A stretch of DNA of 32,938 bases from assembly GCA_021776375.1 (NCBI GenBank), contig JAJFGA010000027.1, positions 1 through 32,938 on the forward strand, given 5' to 3'. The position numbers were made by a program, and so were the translations under genes. This DNA is from Hyphococcus sp. (GTDB lineage: Bacteria > Pseudomonadota > Alphaproteobacteria > Caulobacterales > Parvularculaceae). This document shows positions 8,922-15,571 of this stretch, in pieces. The first letter of the stretch is position 1; the number at the start of each line of letters is the position of its first letter. The notes beneath the pieces were generated by a model. The model did not search any database and had not been told where the DNA came from. It worked only from the letters and a program-made list of their open reading frames with translations.

Positions 8922-10253
8922 TTGTCTGGCTCAGGATATTATACCCGGCTAGGAGCAGTGTTGTTCACTGCTGCGCTGCTGGTTGCAACGATCATGCATC
9001 CGACCGCCGGTCGCCATGCAGTTGAGCGCGCCAGGGCGGTCGCCGCAGCGGTGGAGGCGACGCCGATTTCGGCGCGCGATTGCGCCATTGGCGAGCCGGC
9101 TTTCAGCGGATCCTTCGCTTCCATAGACGATGTACTCAGCGTGTCCCCGCTTGGCGGCGTCACCGCGCCGGGCGAGGTCTTGCCCGCGCCTTATATACGC
9201 ATCAACACCCGCCGTGCCGATCAGGGCTTCAAGCGCCGGACAACAACCGCGATGGCGCCCGCCAAAGCCGACATCGTCGCGCTGGAGCGCAAGATCGAGC
9301 GCAATAGCGATGGCGCAGCGCGCGCCTTTTCCTGGACGGTGCATTTCCGCTCCTGCAAAAATATCTCGTTTTACTATGACCGCCTCGACACTATCGATGA
9401 CGCCATCATCAGCCGCGCCGGCGGCATTGAGACGTTTGAAGAATTTGGCGGACCTGACCATATCGCCGTTGAAACACAAATTCGCGTCAGTAAAGGCCAT
9501 GCGATTGGCGAAGCGGATGGATTTAATGTCGGCCTACATGACCTTGCGACCTCGCCCGCCGCCTTTGAGCGGCCCGAACGCTATAGCACCAACCCCTACG
9601 CCCGCGCCGCGGTGTTTGATGCGCCGCCATCACTGGTCCAGGCGATCACCCCGGATACCAGCCGCGCGCGCTGCCCAATTGATTATCTGCCTAAGGATGA
9701 ACAACCGCTATGGGCGGCAAAACTCGGCGACAGCTGGGGCATCCGACAGGCCAAAGGCGCAGACGCCTGCCGCACGACGGTTACCGATGAAAAAGGCGCC
9801 GCCCAGGGCGTCTGGTTTACCGATGCGGCGCATAACGCCGCGACTTCCAAAGTCAGCGCCGTGGTGCTCGCGGCCGACGCCATCGCCCCCGGCCGGCTGA
9901 TCTTCTCACTGCATGGACGATTGACTTCGCTGACGCCCGACCTGGTTGGCCTGGCCCCCTTTATGGACACCGAGCGCGAGGCGGCGGTTAAGGATTTCCT
10001 CACCTTCGAGCAAGGCGATGGGCGCATCAACACCGCCTTTCGCGAAGTCCGCGACGGCGAGGTTTATTGCTATGAAAAACTGCGCGCCAATTTTCTCGGT
10101 CCCCTGATTAACGGCGTTGTCGTCCTCGAACGCCAAAGCGGAGAAGCGGGACCGGCGCTATTAAAAATCGAAGCGCGCGGCGACGCGCTTTCCTGTATTG
10201 ACCTAGAAGACCCGTGGGCTTTTTCGGGCAATGAGACGGTGTTTTACCGGTAA
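8922..10253 (+). CDS. Exported protein of unknown family
   Basis: I do not recognise this protein with confidence. The frame is open from 8775 (TTG), but the first part looks non-coding. I place the start at TTG 8922, after GTGGGGA at 8909-8915; TTG 8961 after AGGAG (8951-8955) is an alternative. From 8922 it is 443 residues with a signal-peptide-like N-terminus (YYTRLGAVLFTAALLVATIM). The mature part is predicted soluble, with a few Cys residues. A segment near residues 140-160 (HFRSCKNISFYYDRLDTI) faintly resembles the beta-sheet of LytM/M23-like domains, but no HxH or other zinc ligands are seen, so this is at most a degenerate relative. GC-rich codon use matches the chromosome, and the long open frame supports it being a real gene. 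It ends just before the low-GC island. Confidence 0.6.
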   Translation: MSGSGYYTRLGAVLFTAALLVATIMHPTAGRHAVERARAVAAAVEATPISARDCAIGEPAFSGSFASIDDVLSVSPLGGVTAPGEVLPAPYIRINTRRADQGFKRRTTTAMAPAKADIVALERKIERNSDGAARAFSWTVHFRSCKNISFYYDRLDTIDDAIISRAGGIETFEEFGGPDHIAVETQIRVSKGHAIGEADGFNVGLHDLATSPAAFERPERYSTNPYARAAVFDAPPSLVQAITPDTSRARCPIDYLPKDEQPLWAAKLGDSWGIRQAKGADACRTTVTDEKGAAQGVWFTDAAHNAATSKVSAVVLAADAIAPGRLIFSLHGRLTSLTPDLVGLAPFMDTEREAAVKDFLTFEQGDGRINTAFREVRDGEVYCYEKLRANFLGPLINGVVVLERQSGEAGPALLKIEARGDALSCIDLEDPWAFSGNETVFYR

Positions 10254-10278
10254 GATAGACAACCGGTGGGCTTTCTAT

Positions 10279-10310
10279 AAGTGTCGTTTGTTGGCCCAAA
10301 ATGGACACTT
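10279..10310. repeat. Imperfect inverted repeat
   Basis: AAGTGTC (10279-10285) and GACACTT (10304-10310) are perfect inverted arms, with a further TTTG/CAAA pairing inside. It lies at the composition boundary of the island and could be an element end, a hairpin repeat or a weak terminator. There is no T tract. I did not find its match at the other border. Confidence 0.45.
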
Positions 10311-10419
10311 GAACGCCCCGATACCATAAGTAAAAGGGCTGACGCTGATTCCGGATCTTACACCGCGAACAAGACTGATAATTACTCATCAATTCTCTCA
10401 AAACACTGATCGAAAACAG

Positions 10420-10491
10420 TTACATGGGTTCAATAAAATGCTTACGCCGTACTTTATCATTGTAGAAATGGTAGTATTCGGTAATTTGCAT
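10420..10491 (-). pseudogene. Possible IS3-type transposase OrfB C-terminal relic
   Basis: The minus strand reads 23 residues ending in TAA, containing EYYHFYNDKVRRKHF. This matches the pattern (E-Y-x-x-F-Y-N-x-x-R-R-H) near the C-terminus of IS3-family OrfB integrases. No DDE catalytic core is present upstream; in its place the minus strand carries the FMN reductase gene. The match is short and the call is tentative. Its value is that a better OrfA relic lies on the same strand at 12877-12969, on the other side of the three-gene cassette. Confidence 0.35.
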
Positions 10492-10552
10492 TGCCGTAAA
10501 ATAAGTGGGGCAAGTTATGGGCGCGGAAATTTCCAACGTAATTGAAGTGAAT

Positions 10553-11116
10553 CTATAGGCGCTGGCCATCGGGTTTGCAATTACCGGCCTTAACGGCAAG
10601 CGTATCCATTGCGGCTTGGAGCTGTTTCACGATTGTGGAGTCCGAAATCGCTTTACTGTCGGCATCAAACACATCGTAAAAACTGGGAACTGATACTGTA
10701 TCTTGCAGGTCGGCCCCAAAGAACGGTGCAGATGTCTTTGCCGAAGATAGAACGGCGGAAGCTCCGCCTGCACCGGGCGAGGTTGCTAGAAATACCGCTG
10801 GCTTATCTTGATAGACCCTCTGTTCTATGCGGCTCGCCCAATCAACCAGGTTCTTATACGCGGCGGCATACGACCCGTTGTGTTCTGCGAAGGATACGAT
10901 GATCCCATCTGCGGATCGGATCTTTTCCACGAAATCCTTAGCGGCTTGCGGTTGGCCGATCTCGGCTTCCTTGTCTTCACTGAACAACGGCAGTTCATAT
11001 TCATTCAAATCGAGGATTTCCACTCTGGCCTCAGCAATCAGTGAGGATGCAAAAGTTGCCAATGACTTATTGATGGATTTCTTGCTGGTGGTTGCGCCAA
11101 ATGCGATGATGTTCAT
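10553..11116 (-). CDS. NADPH-dependent FMN reductase family protein
   Basis: The protein is 187 residues with the flavodoxin-like fold of the FMN_red family (chromate, azo and quinone reductases). Visible are the N-terminal phosphate loop (IIAFGATTSKKSINKSLA), the DLNEYELPLFSED segment, and FAEHNGSYAAAYKNLVDW, the counterpart of the family's E-Y-N-G-S-x-x-x-x-L-K-N-x-x-D-W flavin-binding motif. It should transfer electrons from NAD(P)H to FMN and then to small electrophiles in the cytosol. ATG 11116 has GGAG at proper spacing and follows the pirin stop by only 14 bp, so the two genes form one operon. Base composition is lower in GC than the neighbouring chromosome, consistent with acquisition. 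Confidence 0.9.
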   Translation of the reverse strand: MNIIAFGATTSKKSINKSLATFASSLIAEARVEILDLNEYELPLFSEDKEAEIGQPQAAKDFVEKIRSADGIIVSFAEHNGSYAAAYKNLVDWASRIEQRVYQDKPAVFLATSPGAGGASAVLSSAKTSAPFFGADLQDTVSVPSFYDVFDADSKAISDSTIVKQLQAAMDTLAVKAGNCKPDGQRL

Positions 11117-11130
11117 GACCTGTCTCCGGT

Positions 11131-11823
11131 TTATTGATATGTTTCAGTGAATTGAATGAGAACCAGATTGCATCCGGTTTCGGTGACAAGCTCGAGTGCG
11201 TTACCTTCGATAATGTCCCCTGCGCCAACAGGCTTTCCATTTGCGGTCGCTTCACCATCACTGATAAATGCCACAAACCGGTGGCGCGTGGACGCGGTAT
11301 CGCCTGGTTCAAGCAGGCCAATCTGGCAGGTCATTGCATTGCCAAAAGTGCCGCCGCTGCCGCCAAGCACTGTTGTCATTTGACCCTTCTGGAGGGTGAA
11401 ATCCTGATATCCGGGCTCAAGACCCTTTTCAGGGGGCAGAAACCAGATCTGAACCAGATTTGCCCTTTGACCATTCAGGCTGAATTCCGCATGCTTAATA
11501 CCGGTGCCTGCGCGTTGGACTTGAACGCCCGGACCGTGGATGGATGTGCCGTGGCCCATTGTTCCCTCGTGTCCCACGACACCATTTGGGATGAAGCTGA
11601 CGATGTCGACATCCTTGTGCGAGTGCAGTGGCGCACCGTCGTTGGCCTTGAAATGTCCCGAAGCCAGATACACGAAGTCGCCAAGGCCATGACTTACGTC
11701 AGGGCGGCTTTCGGCCTCTTTCCAGAGTCTTGGGTTAATAACCATCCGGGTTTCAACGATGCCTGCAAAGCCGCCGAGGGGCAGATCGTCGCGGTGAATG
11801 ACGCGTGTGTTGTGCTGTGTCAT
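11131..11823 (-). CDS. Pirin family protein (YhhW-like quercetinase type)
   Basis: The 230-residue protein has two cupin domains. The N-terminal cupin keeps the complete metal site: His67 and His69 in LHSHKDVDIVSFIPNG, and His111 and Glu113 in GIKHAEFS. In the E. coli homologue YhhW these ligands bind a metal and support quercetin 2,3-dioxygenase activity. The C-terminal cupin lacks a metal site, as is usual. It is the first gene of an operon with the FMN reductase and is divergent from a lysR gene across a 110-bp AT-rich region. Pirin plus reductase plus LysR is a common type of stress- or electrophile-responsive unit; the actual inducer cannot be read from sequence. Confidence 0.93.
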   Translation of the reverse strand: MTQHNTRVIHRDDLPLGGFAGIVETRMVINPRLWKEAESRPDVSHGLGDFVYLASGHFKANDGAPLHSHKDVDIVSFIPNGVVGHEGTMGHGTSIHGPGVQVQRAGTGIKHAEFSLNGQRANLVQIWFLPPEKGLEPGYQDFTLQKGQMTTVLGGSGGTFGNAMTCQIGLLEPGDTASTRHRFVAFISDGEATANGKPVGAGDIIEGNALELVTETGCNLVLIQFTETYQ

Positions 11824-11872
11824 CTTGGTTTCTCATTGTCTCTTCTCAAGAAACCTAGGCAAGAATTGGATC

Positions 11873-11892
11873 AATTGATAATATTGTTAATT
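11873..11892. promoter_or_regulatory. Candidate LysR operator (imperfect palindrome)
   Basis: AATTGATAATATTGTTAATT is a 20-bp imperfect palindrome centred on AATATT and contains the T-N11-A pattern of LysR-family sites. It lies about midway between the divergent pirin and lysR starts. A second dyad, GATC-N9-GATC, follows at about 11902-11918, closer to lysR, and could be the activation half-site or overlap the lysR promoter. Confidence 0.5.
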
Positions 11893-11933
11893 CAAGTTTA
11901 TGATCTAATAAATAGATCAAGTGAGATGTAACT

Positions 11934-12818
11934 ATGACACTGGAACAACTCATCGTGTTAAATGCGATCGTCGAACAGGGCACGTTCAGAGCTGCAGCCG
12001 AAAATCTGAACAAAGCTCAATCTGCGGTTAGTCACATGCTTAAGAAACTTGAAGACGAACTTGGGTTTACTCTTTTGTCGCGCGAGAATTATCGGCCTGC
12101 GTTGACGGAAAAAGGGGAGGTCTTTTGCCGACACTCACTGCGGGTTCTGCAGCGAGTTCAGGATCTGAAAGCTATTGCCAAAACACTCAACTCTGAACAG
12201 GAGGCCGAAGTGGCTCTGACCGTAACGGCAACCTTCCCGTTCTCGCCAATCTTGGGGTTGATCGGTGAAATGACCTCTCGGTATCCGACAACGCACATCC
12301 GGGTTGCGCGCGACAATATGGGAGGATCGTTGGAGAAACTACTTTCTGATGACGTCCAGATTGCCATCTCTACTCTGGATGGTGTGGCATTGGATCGGGT
12401 TGAGGCTCTGCCGCTTGCTCCAATCACTATCTTGCCGGTCGCGCATTCTGATTTTCCTGCGGCGCAGGATGGCAAAGTTAATTCGGATGCAGAAATGCAA
12501 TCTCATATTCAGATCATTGTGTCGGATAGTGGATCAACTAACAGGCAAAGCCGCGGCCTGCTGCCCGGTGGTCTTCGATGGACTGTGTCGGACTTTGCGA
12601 CAAAAAAGGAAATCTTGCTTGCGAATATGGGGTGGGGAGGGATGCCCCAGCACATGGTTCAGAAAGAGTTAGACCGGGGAAAGCTTGTCCGGCTTAACGT
12701 CGAAGGGTATCCGCCTGTGCAAGCTGAGCACTTTGTGATGCGCCGTCGAGATGCTTTAATCGGAGTTGTAGCGCAGGCGATTTGGGACAAGCTGAAAGAT
12801 CTCAGTTTTGGCCCTTAG
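11934..12818 (+). CDS. LysR family transcriptional regulator
   Basis: The protein is 294 residues, the standard family length. The winged helix-turn-helix covers residues 1-60 (TLEQLIVLNAIVEQGTFRAAAENLNKAQSAVSHMLKKLEDELGFTLLSR), followed by a linker helix and a periplasmic-binding-like effector domain (about 90-290). It most likely activates the divergent pirin/FMN-reductase operon through the palindrome at 11873-11892 and represses itself. The codon use is lower in GC than the flanking chromosome. A transposase relic begins about 60 bp beyond its stop codon. Confidence 0.94.
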   Translation: MTLEQLIVLNAIVEQGTFRAAAENLNKAQSAVSHMLKKLEDELGFTLLSRENYRPALTEKGEVFCRHSLRVLQRVQDLKAIAKTLNSEQEAEVALTVTATFPFSPILGLIGEMTSRYPTTHIRVARDNMGGSLEKLLSDDVQIAISTLDGVALDRVEALPLAPITILPVAHSDFPAAQDGKVNSDAEMQSHIQIIVSDSGSTNRQSRGLLPGGLRWTVSDFATKKEILLANMGWGGMPQHMVQKELDRGKLVRLNVEGYPPVQAEHFVMRRRDALIGVVAQAIWDKLKDLSFGP

Positions 12819-12876
12819 ATATGCGGCCAGATTCCCGCAGATGTGAATTCTCCACTCTGTTGTTCAGCCAGCGGCC

Positions 12877-12969
12877 CGTTTCTTCTGTCGCGTTTCTCTT
12901 ACGCGTCGCACGCCGAATGTCTTTGACGGTCTTTTCTGCCGATCCAAGCGGCCCTTGTTTCTGTCTCAT
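12877..12969 (-). pseudogene. IS3-family transposase OrfA N-terminal relic
   Basis: The minus strand starts with ATG 12969, preceded by AAGGGA six bases upstream, and reads MRQKQGPLGSAEKTVKDIRR followed by ATRKR. The V-x-D-I-R-R-A-T-R-K segment is characteristic of the N-terminus of a widespread IS3-family OrfA. Homology fades after about residue 31, where the usual SAEEKIRIVL helix should continue, and the frame stops near 12802 without the rest of OrfA or OrfB. It is therefore a truncated, decayed insertion sequence with its translation start still intact. It abuts the LysR/pirin cassette and marks the right border of the low-GC region. Confidence 0.72.
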
Positions 12970-13143
12970 CGTCATTCCCTTCAAGGATTACGATGAACCA
13001 AAACTCTCCCTTAGCAAAATCAATCAAAAAGTCTCATGATCGCTGACGGTTTACAGGTGCAATTTACACCGATGCGAAGTGATGCCTTTTGCAAGCCACG
13101 CCCATACCCACATCAACGGCAAAAAATTCCTGATGGCTAATTT

Positions 13144-13198
13144 TCGCCAAACGCAACTATAGCAGAAATTACTATTCGCGAATGACCGCTTTTGGCGA
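13144..13198. repeat. Nested inverted repeats downstream of the nuclease-fold gene
   Basis: TCGCCAAA (13144-13151) and TTTGGCGA (13191-13198) are perfect inverted arms; between them lies the perfect 10-bp palindrome ATTCGCGAAT (13174-13183). The structure could fold into a branched hairpin in DNA or RNA. It may be a mobile-element remnant or part of the 3' end of the minus-strand gene at 13222-13665. Confidence 0.45.
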
Positions 13199-13221
13199 CA
13201 ACCCGCCCCTCCGCATTACAC

Positions 13222-13665
13222 TTAAACGCCCGCGCACCACGCTCCGCGCGCGCCGTTAATCGCCAAACCTTCAGCCACAAGCGCCTCACCCAGATCGCTT
13301 CCTGCCGTCTCGATGCGCGCGACGACGCGGCCGGCATATTTGCCATAGGCGACATCGCGCAACATCGCCTCGCCGCTGCTTAAAAATTCTTCAACGAAGA
13401 GCTTGGCTTCGCGCGCGCGCTGTTTTTCCGCTGCACATTTCGGCCGGAACAGTTTCGGCGCATCAATCCCCGCCACCCGCACTGAGATGAGCAATTCCTG
13501 ATCGATCCAGATCTGCGCGCGCATCTTGACGGTATCGCCATCGATCACCCTCTCGACGCTTGCCTTCACTGGCCCCTGCAAGACGGACCCCGCCCAAACT
13601 GGCGCTGTCATACCGGCGGTCAGAAAAACCGTGAGAATCGCGCCGAGAAGGAATGTGTGTCGCAT
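13222..13665 (-). CDS. Secreted thermonuclease-fold (SNase-like) protein
   Basis: The protein is 147 residues with a signal peptide ending near VWA-GS (residue 25), so it is exported to the periplasm or beyond. The SNase-like OB fold is clear: ERVIDGDTVKM (Asp42 and Asp44), VRVAGID (Arg63, Asp68), YGKYAGRVVARI (Arg113) and the ending ARGAWC. These match the metal- and phosphate-binding residues of staphylococcal nuclease, but the position of the general-base glutamate (Glu43 in the staphylococcal enzyme) is Lys71 in GIDAPKLF. Catalysis may thus be lost or altered. I use ATG 13665; a GTG two codons upstream is possible. Neither has a clear ribosome-binding site. An inverted repeat TAGCAT-GCTT-ATGCTA (13679-13694) sits just upstream. 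Confidence 0.88.
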   Translation of the reverse strand: MRHTFLLGAILTVFLTAGMTAPVWAGSVLQGPVKASVERVIDGDTVKMRAQIWIDQELLISVRVAGIDAPKLFRPKCAAEKQRAREAKLFVEEFLSSGEAMLRDVAYGKYAGRVVARIETAGSDLGEALVAEGLAINGARGAWCAGV

Positions 13666-13741
13666 ATGCACGCATAGGTAGCATGCTTATGCTATGTTCT
13701 CAATATGGTTGTGGTTTTTTTCTCGGCCGCTCTGCAGCGCA

Positions 13742-13954
13742 TCAAAAGTCCACCGCCCGGCCGCCGCGCTCCCAGTCGCCAAACCGGGTCGGCTCAGCGC
13801 CCTTGGGCCCACCAAGCTCTTTTGCGGCCTTGGCCTCGGCGGAAGCGGCGGCTTGGCGACGGGTTTCCGCCTCCTCCAGCGCCCGCCGCGCCGCCGCCGT
13901 TAACGTCTTGCCTGCCAGCACCGCATCTGTCGTTTCATTGTCTTGATCGGCCAT
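13742..13954 (-). CDS. DUF1674 / SDHAF4-like succinate dehydrogenase assembly protein
   Basis: The protein is 70 residues. Its C-terminal PTRFGDWERGGRAVDF is the hallmark of the DUF1674 family, which in mitochondria is SDHAF4, a chaperone that binds the flavinylated SdhA subunit before complex II assembly. The N-terminal half is a charged, alanine-rich helix (TAAARRALEEAETRRQAAAS), as usual for bacterial members. An in-frame extension to 14008 exists, but ATG 13954 starts with MADQDNET and gives the normal length. It is divergent from htpX by 75 bp. Function is by homology to the mitochondrial factor; no sdh genes are nearby. Confidence 0.85.
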   Translation of the reverse strand: MADQDNETTDAVLAGKTLTAAARRALEEAETRRQAAASAEAKAAKELGGPKGAEPTRFGDWERGGRAVDF

Positions 13955-14029
13955 ATTGAACCCGCCTATCTGCGCCACATATAGAACCCGTCTATCGGTT
14001 ACAGACAAGCAAATAAAAAGGTCTCGTGG

Positions 14030-14947
14030 ATGCTGAATTCCTTACGCACCGGCGCCTTGCTCGCCGCCCTGACGGCGCTGTTTATGGGTGTCGGCTTTTT
14101 GCTCGGCGGCGGCGTCGGCATGGCGATCGCTTTTGTGTTCGCCGCGGGGACCAACCTTTGGGCCTATTGGAACTCCGACAAGATGGTGCTGCGGATGTAT
14201 CGCGCCCAGGAGATAGACCCCGATCAGGCATCGGGCGCGGTGCGGCGCTACGCTTTGATCGTGCGCGCGCTTGCTGATAATGCGCGTCTTCCGGCGCCGA
14301 AAGTCTATATCATCGAGAACGACCAGCCCAACGCCTTCGCCACCGGGCGCAACCCGGAAAACGCCGCCGTTGCGGCGACCACCGGGCTGTTACGCATTTT
14401 AACTGAAAACGAGTTGGCCGGCGTCATGGCCCATGAACTGGCGCATGTGAAAAACCGCGACACGTTGACCATGACGATCACCGCGACCATCGCCGGCGCG
14501 ATTACCATGCTCGCCAATTTTGCGCTGTTTTTTCGCGGCGGCAATCGCGGCGCCGGCGGTATCATTGGCGCCCTGGCCATCATGATCCTCGCGCCGATGG
14601 CGGCTGCACTGGTGCAAATGGCGATCAGCCGCGGGCGTGAATATGAGGCCGACCGCATGGGCGCCGAAATCTGCGGCCGGCCGGACTGGCTCGCCTCAGC
14701 GCTGGCGAAAATCTCGCAAGGGGCGGCGCGCATTCCCAACGCCACCGCTGAGCGCCACCCCGAAACCGGTCAGCTGATGATCATCAACCCGCTGACTGGC
14801 GCCGGGCGCGACAAGCTGTTTTCAACCCACCCGGCGACGCAGAATCGGATCGACCGATTGATGACGATGAGCAATCTTGGAAGCGTGGTTATGGACCCCG
14901 ACGGACCGTCCGTATTCGAAGGAAAACGCCGCGGGCCTTGGGGCTGA
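14030..14947 (+). CDS. htpX: Membrane zinc metalloprotease HtpX
   Basis: The 305-residue M48B protease of the inner membrane degrades misfolded membrane proteins, together with FtsH. Two N-terminal membrane segments (about residues 5-45) precede the zinc motif HELAH (His135, Glu136, His139) in [16 protein letters not shown], two further membrane segments (about 150-205), and the third ligand region [15 protein letters not shown]. The C-terminal [13 protein letters not shown] is typical of the family. The start ATG at 14030 follows AAAAGG. It ends 7 bp from the stop of the convergent ogt gene. Confidence 0.97.
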   Translation: MLNSLRTGALLAALTALFMGVGFLLGGGVGMAIAFVFAAGTNLWAYWNSDKMVLRMYRAQEIDPDQASGAVRRYALIVRALADNARLPAPKVYIIENDQPNAFATGRNPENAAVAATTGLLRILTENELAGVMAHELAHVKNRDTLTMTITATIAGAITMLANFALFFRGGNRGAGGIIGALAIMILAPMAAALVQMAISRGREYEADRMGAEICGRPDWLASALAKISQGAARIPNATAERHPETGQLMIINPLTGAGRDKLFSTHPATQNRIDRLMTMSNLGSVVMDPDGPSVFEGKRRGPWG

Positions 14948-14954
14948 TCATAAA

Positions 14955-15494
14955 TTAAAGCGCATCGAAAAGATCTGGCGCCAGCGCACCTTCTATTTTT
15001 AACAGGCGCTGTTTTGTGGTGGTCCCGCCCGGCGCTGAAAACCCGGTCATTAATCCATTGGCGCCGACAATGCGGTGACAGGGCGCAAGGATCGGAAACG
15101 GGTTGCGGCCCAGCGCCTGGCCCACCCGCCGCGACAGGGCGACGTCGCCAAGCGCTTTGGCGAGATCGCCATAGGTTTTGGTCTCGCCCGGTTTGACAGC
15201 CAGCGTCAGCGCGATGACGTCGCGGTCGAAATCGGCAATCCTCGCCATATCTAAGTCAACATAGTCAAACATGCGTGGCTCACCGTTAAATAGCGCGACA
15301 ATGTCGTCAATCACACGCTGGATTGCTGTTGGCGGCAACGTTTCAACAGCATCGGCGGCGCGGCGCGTCAGCCGCGCGATCGTGCGCGCATCATCGTCTT
15401 CAGGAAAGCTGACCGCGACAAGGCCGGCATCGCCCCAGGCAAGGCCGCAACGCCCCAGCGCCGTATCGAACAGTGTGAAAAAATAATCCGCCAT
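14955..15494 (-). CDS. ogt: Methylated-DNA--protein-cysteine methyltransferase
   Basis: The 179-residue protein carries out suicidal repair of O6-methylguanine by transferring the methyl group to its own cysteine. The active-site motif PCHRIVGANG is intact, preceded by the helix-turn-helix region VKPGETKTYGDLAKALGDVALSRRVGQALGRNPFPILA; the N-terminal ribonuclease-like domain covers residues 1-85. Length and domain order match Ogt rather than the longer Ada. It converges on htpX and is followed on the minus strand by the glycosyltransferase gene. Confidence 0.94.
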   Translation of the reverse strand: MADYFFTLFDTALGRCGLAWGDAGLVAVSFPEDDDARTIARLTRRAADAVETLPPTAIQRVIDDIVALFNGEPRMFDYVDLDMARIADFDRDVIALTLAVKPGETKTYGDLAKALGDVALSRRVGQALGRNPFPILAPCHRIVGANGLMTGFSAPGGTTTKQRLLKIEGALAPDLFDAL

Positions 15495-15525
15495 AGCGGA
15501 ACTTATAGCACGCCCGATAGTGCAA

Positions 15526-15546
15526 AGCCGCCCGGTTTTTGCGGCT
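15526..15546 (-). terminator. Hairpin downstream of the GT2 gene, possible terminator
   Basis: AGCCGC (15526-15531) and GCGGCT (15541-15546) form a 6-bp stem just beyond the stop of the minus-strand GT2 gene. On that strand the hairpin is followed by TTTGCA only, so termination would be weak. Confidence 0.3.
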
Positions 15547-15571
15547 GCGCCAGGAAGGTGAGCAACTGCGC

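Larger units (their letters stand above)
10254..10552. other. Low-GC intergenic stretch at the left border of the island
   Basis: There is no convincing gene in these 299 bases. They hold an ACCGGT hairpin right at the stop of the preceding gene, a larger inverted repeat at 10279-10310, and a short transposase-like relic on the minus strand at 10420-10491. The composition is clearly more AT-rich than the left flank. Confidence 0.6.
12819..13221. other. Gene-poor right border of the island
   Basis: This 400-bp stretch holds the IS3 OrfA relic (12877-12969, minus strand), an imperfect palindrome GGTGCAATTTACACC near 13055-13069, and a nested inverted repeat at 13144-13198. No intact gene is visible. 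The last part lies downstream of the minus-strand nuclease-fold gene and may carry its 3' end or terminator. Confidence 0.6.

Noticed and set aside
11134..11931. 265-codon plus-strand frame opposite the pirin gene
   Set aside because: It is the shadow of a clear pirin homologue with intact metal ligands; its own translation shows no domain and lacks a ribosome-binding site.
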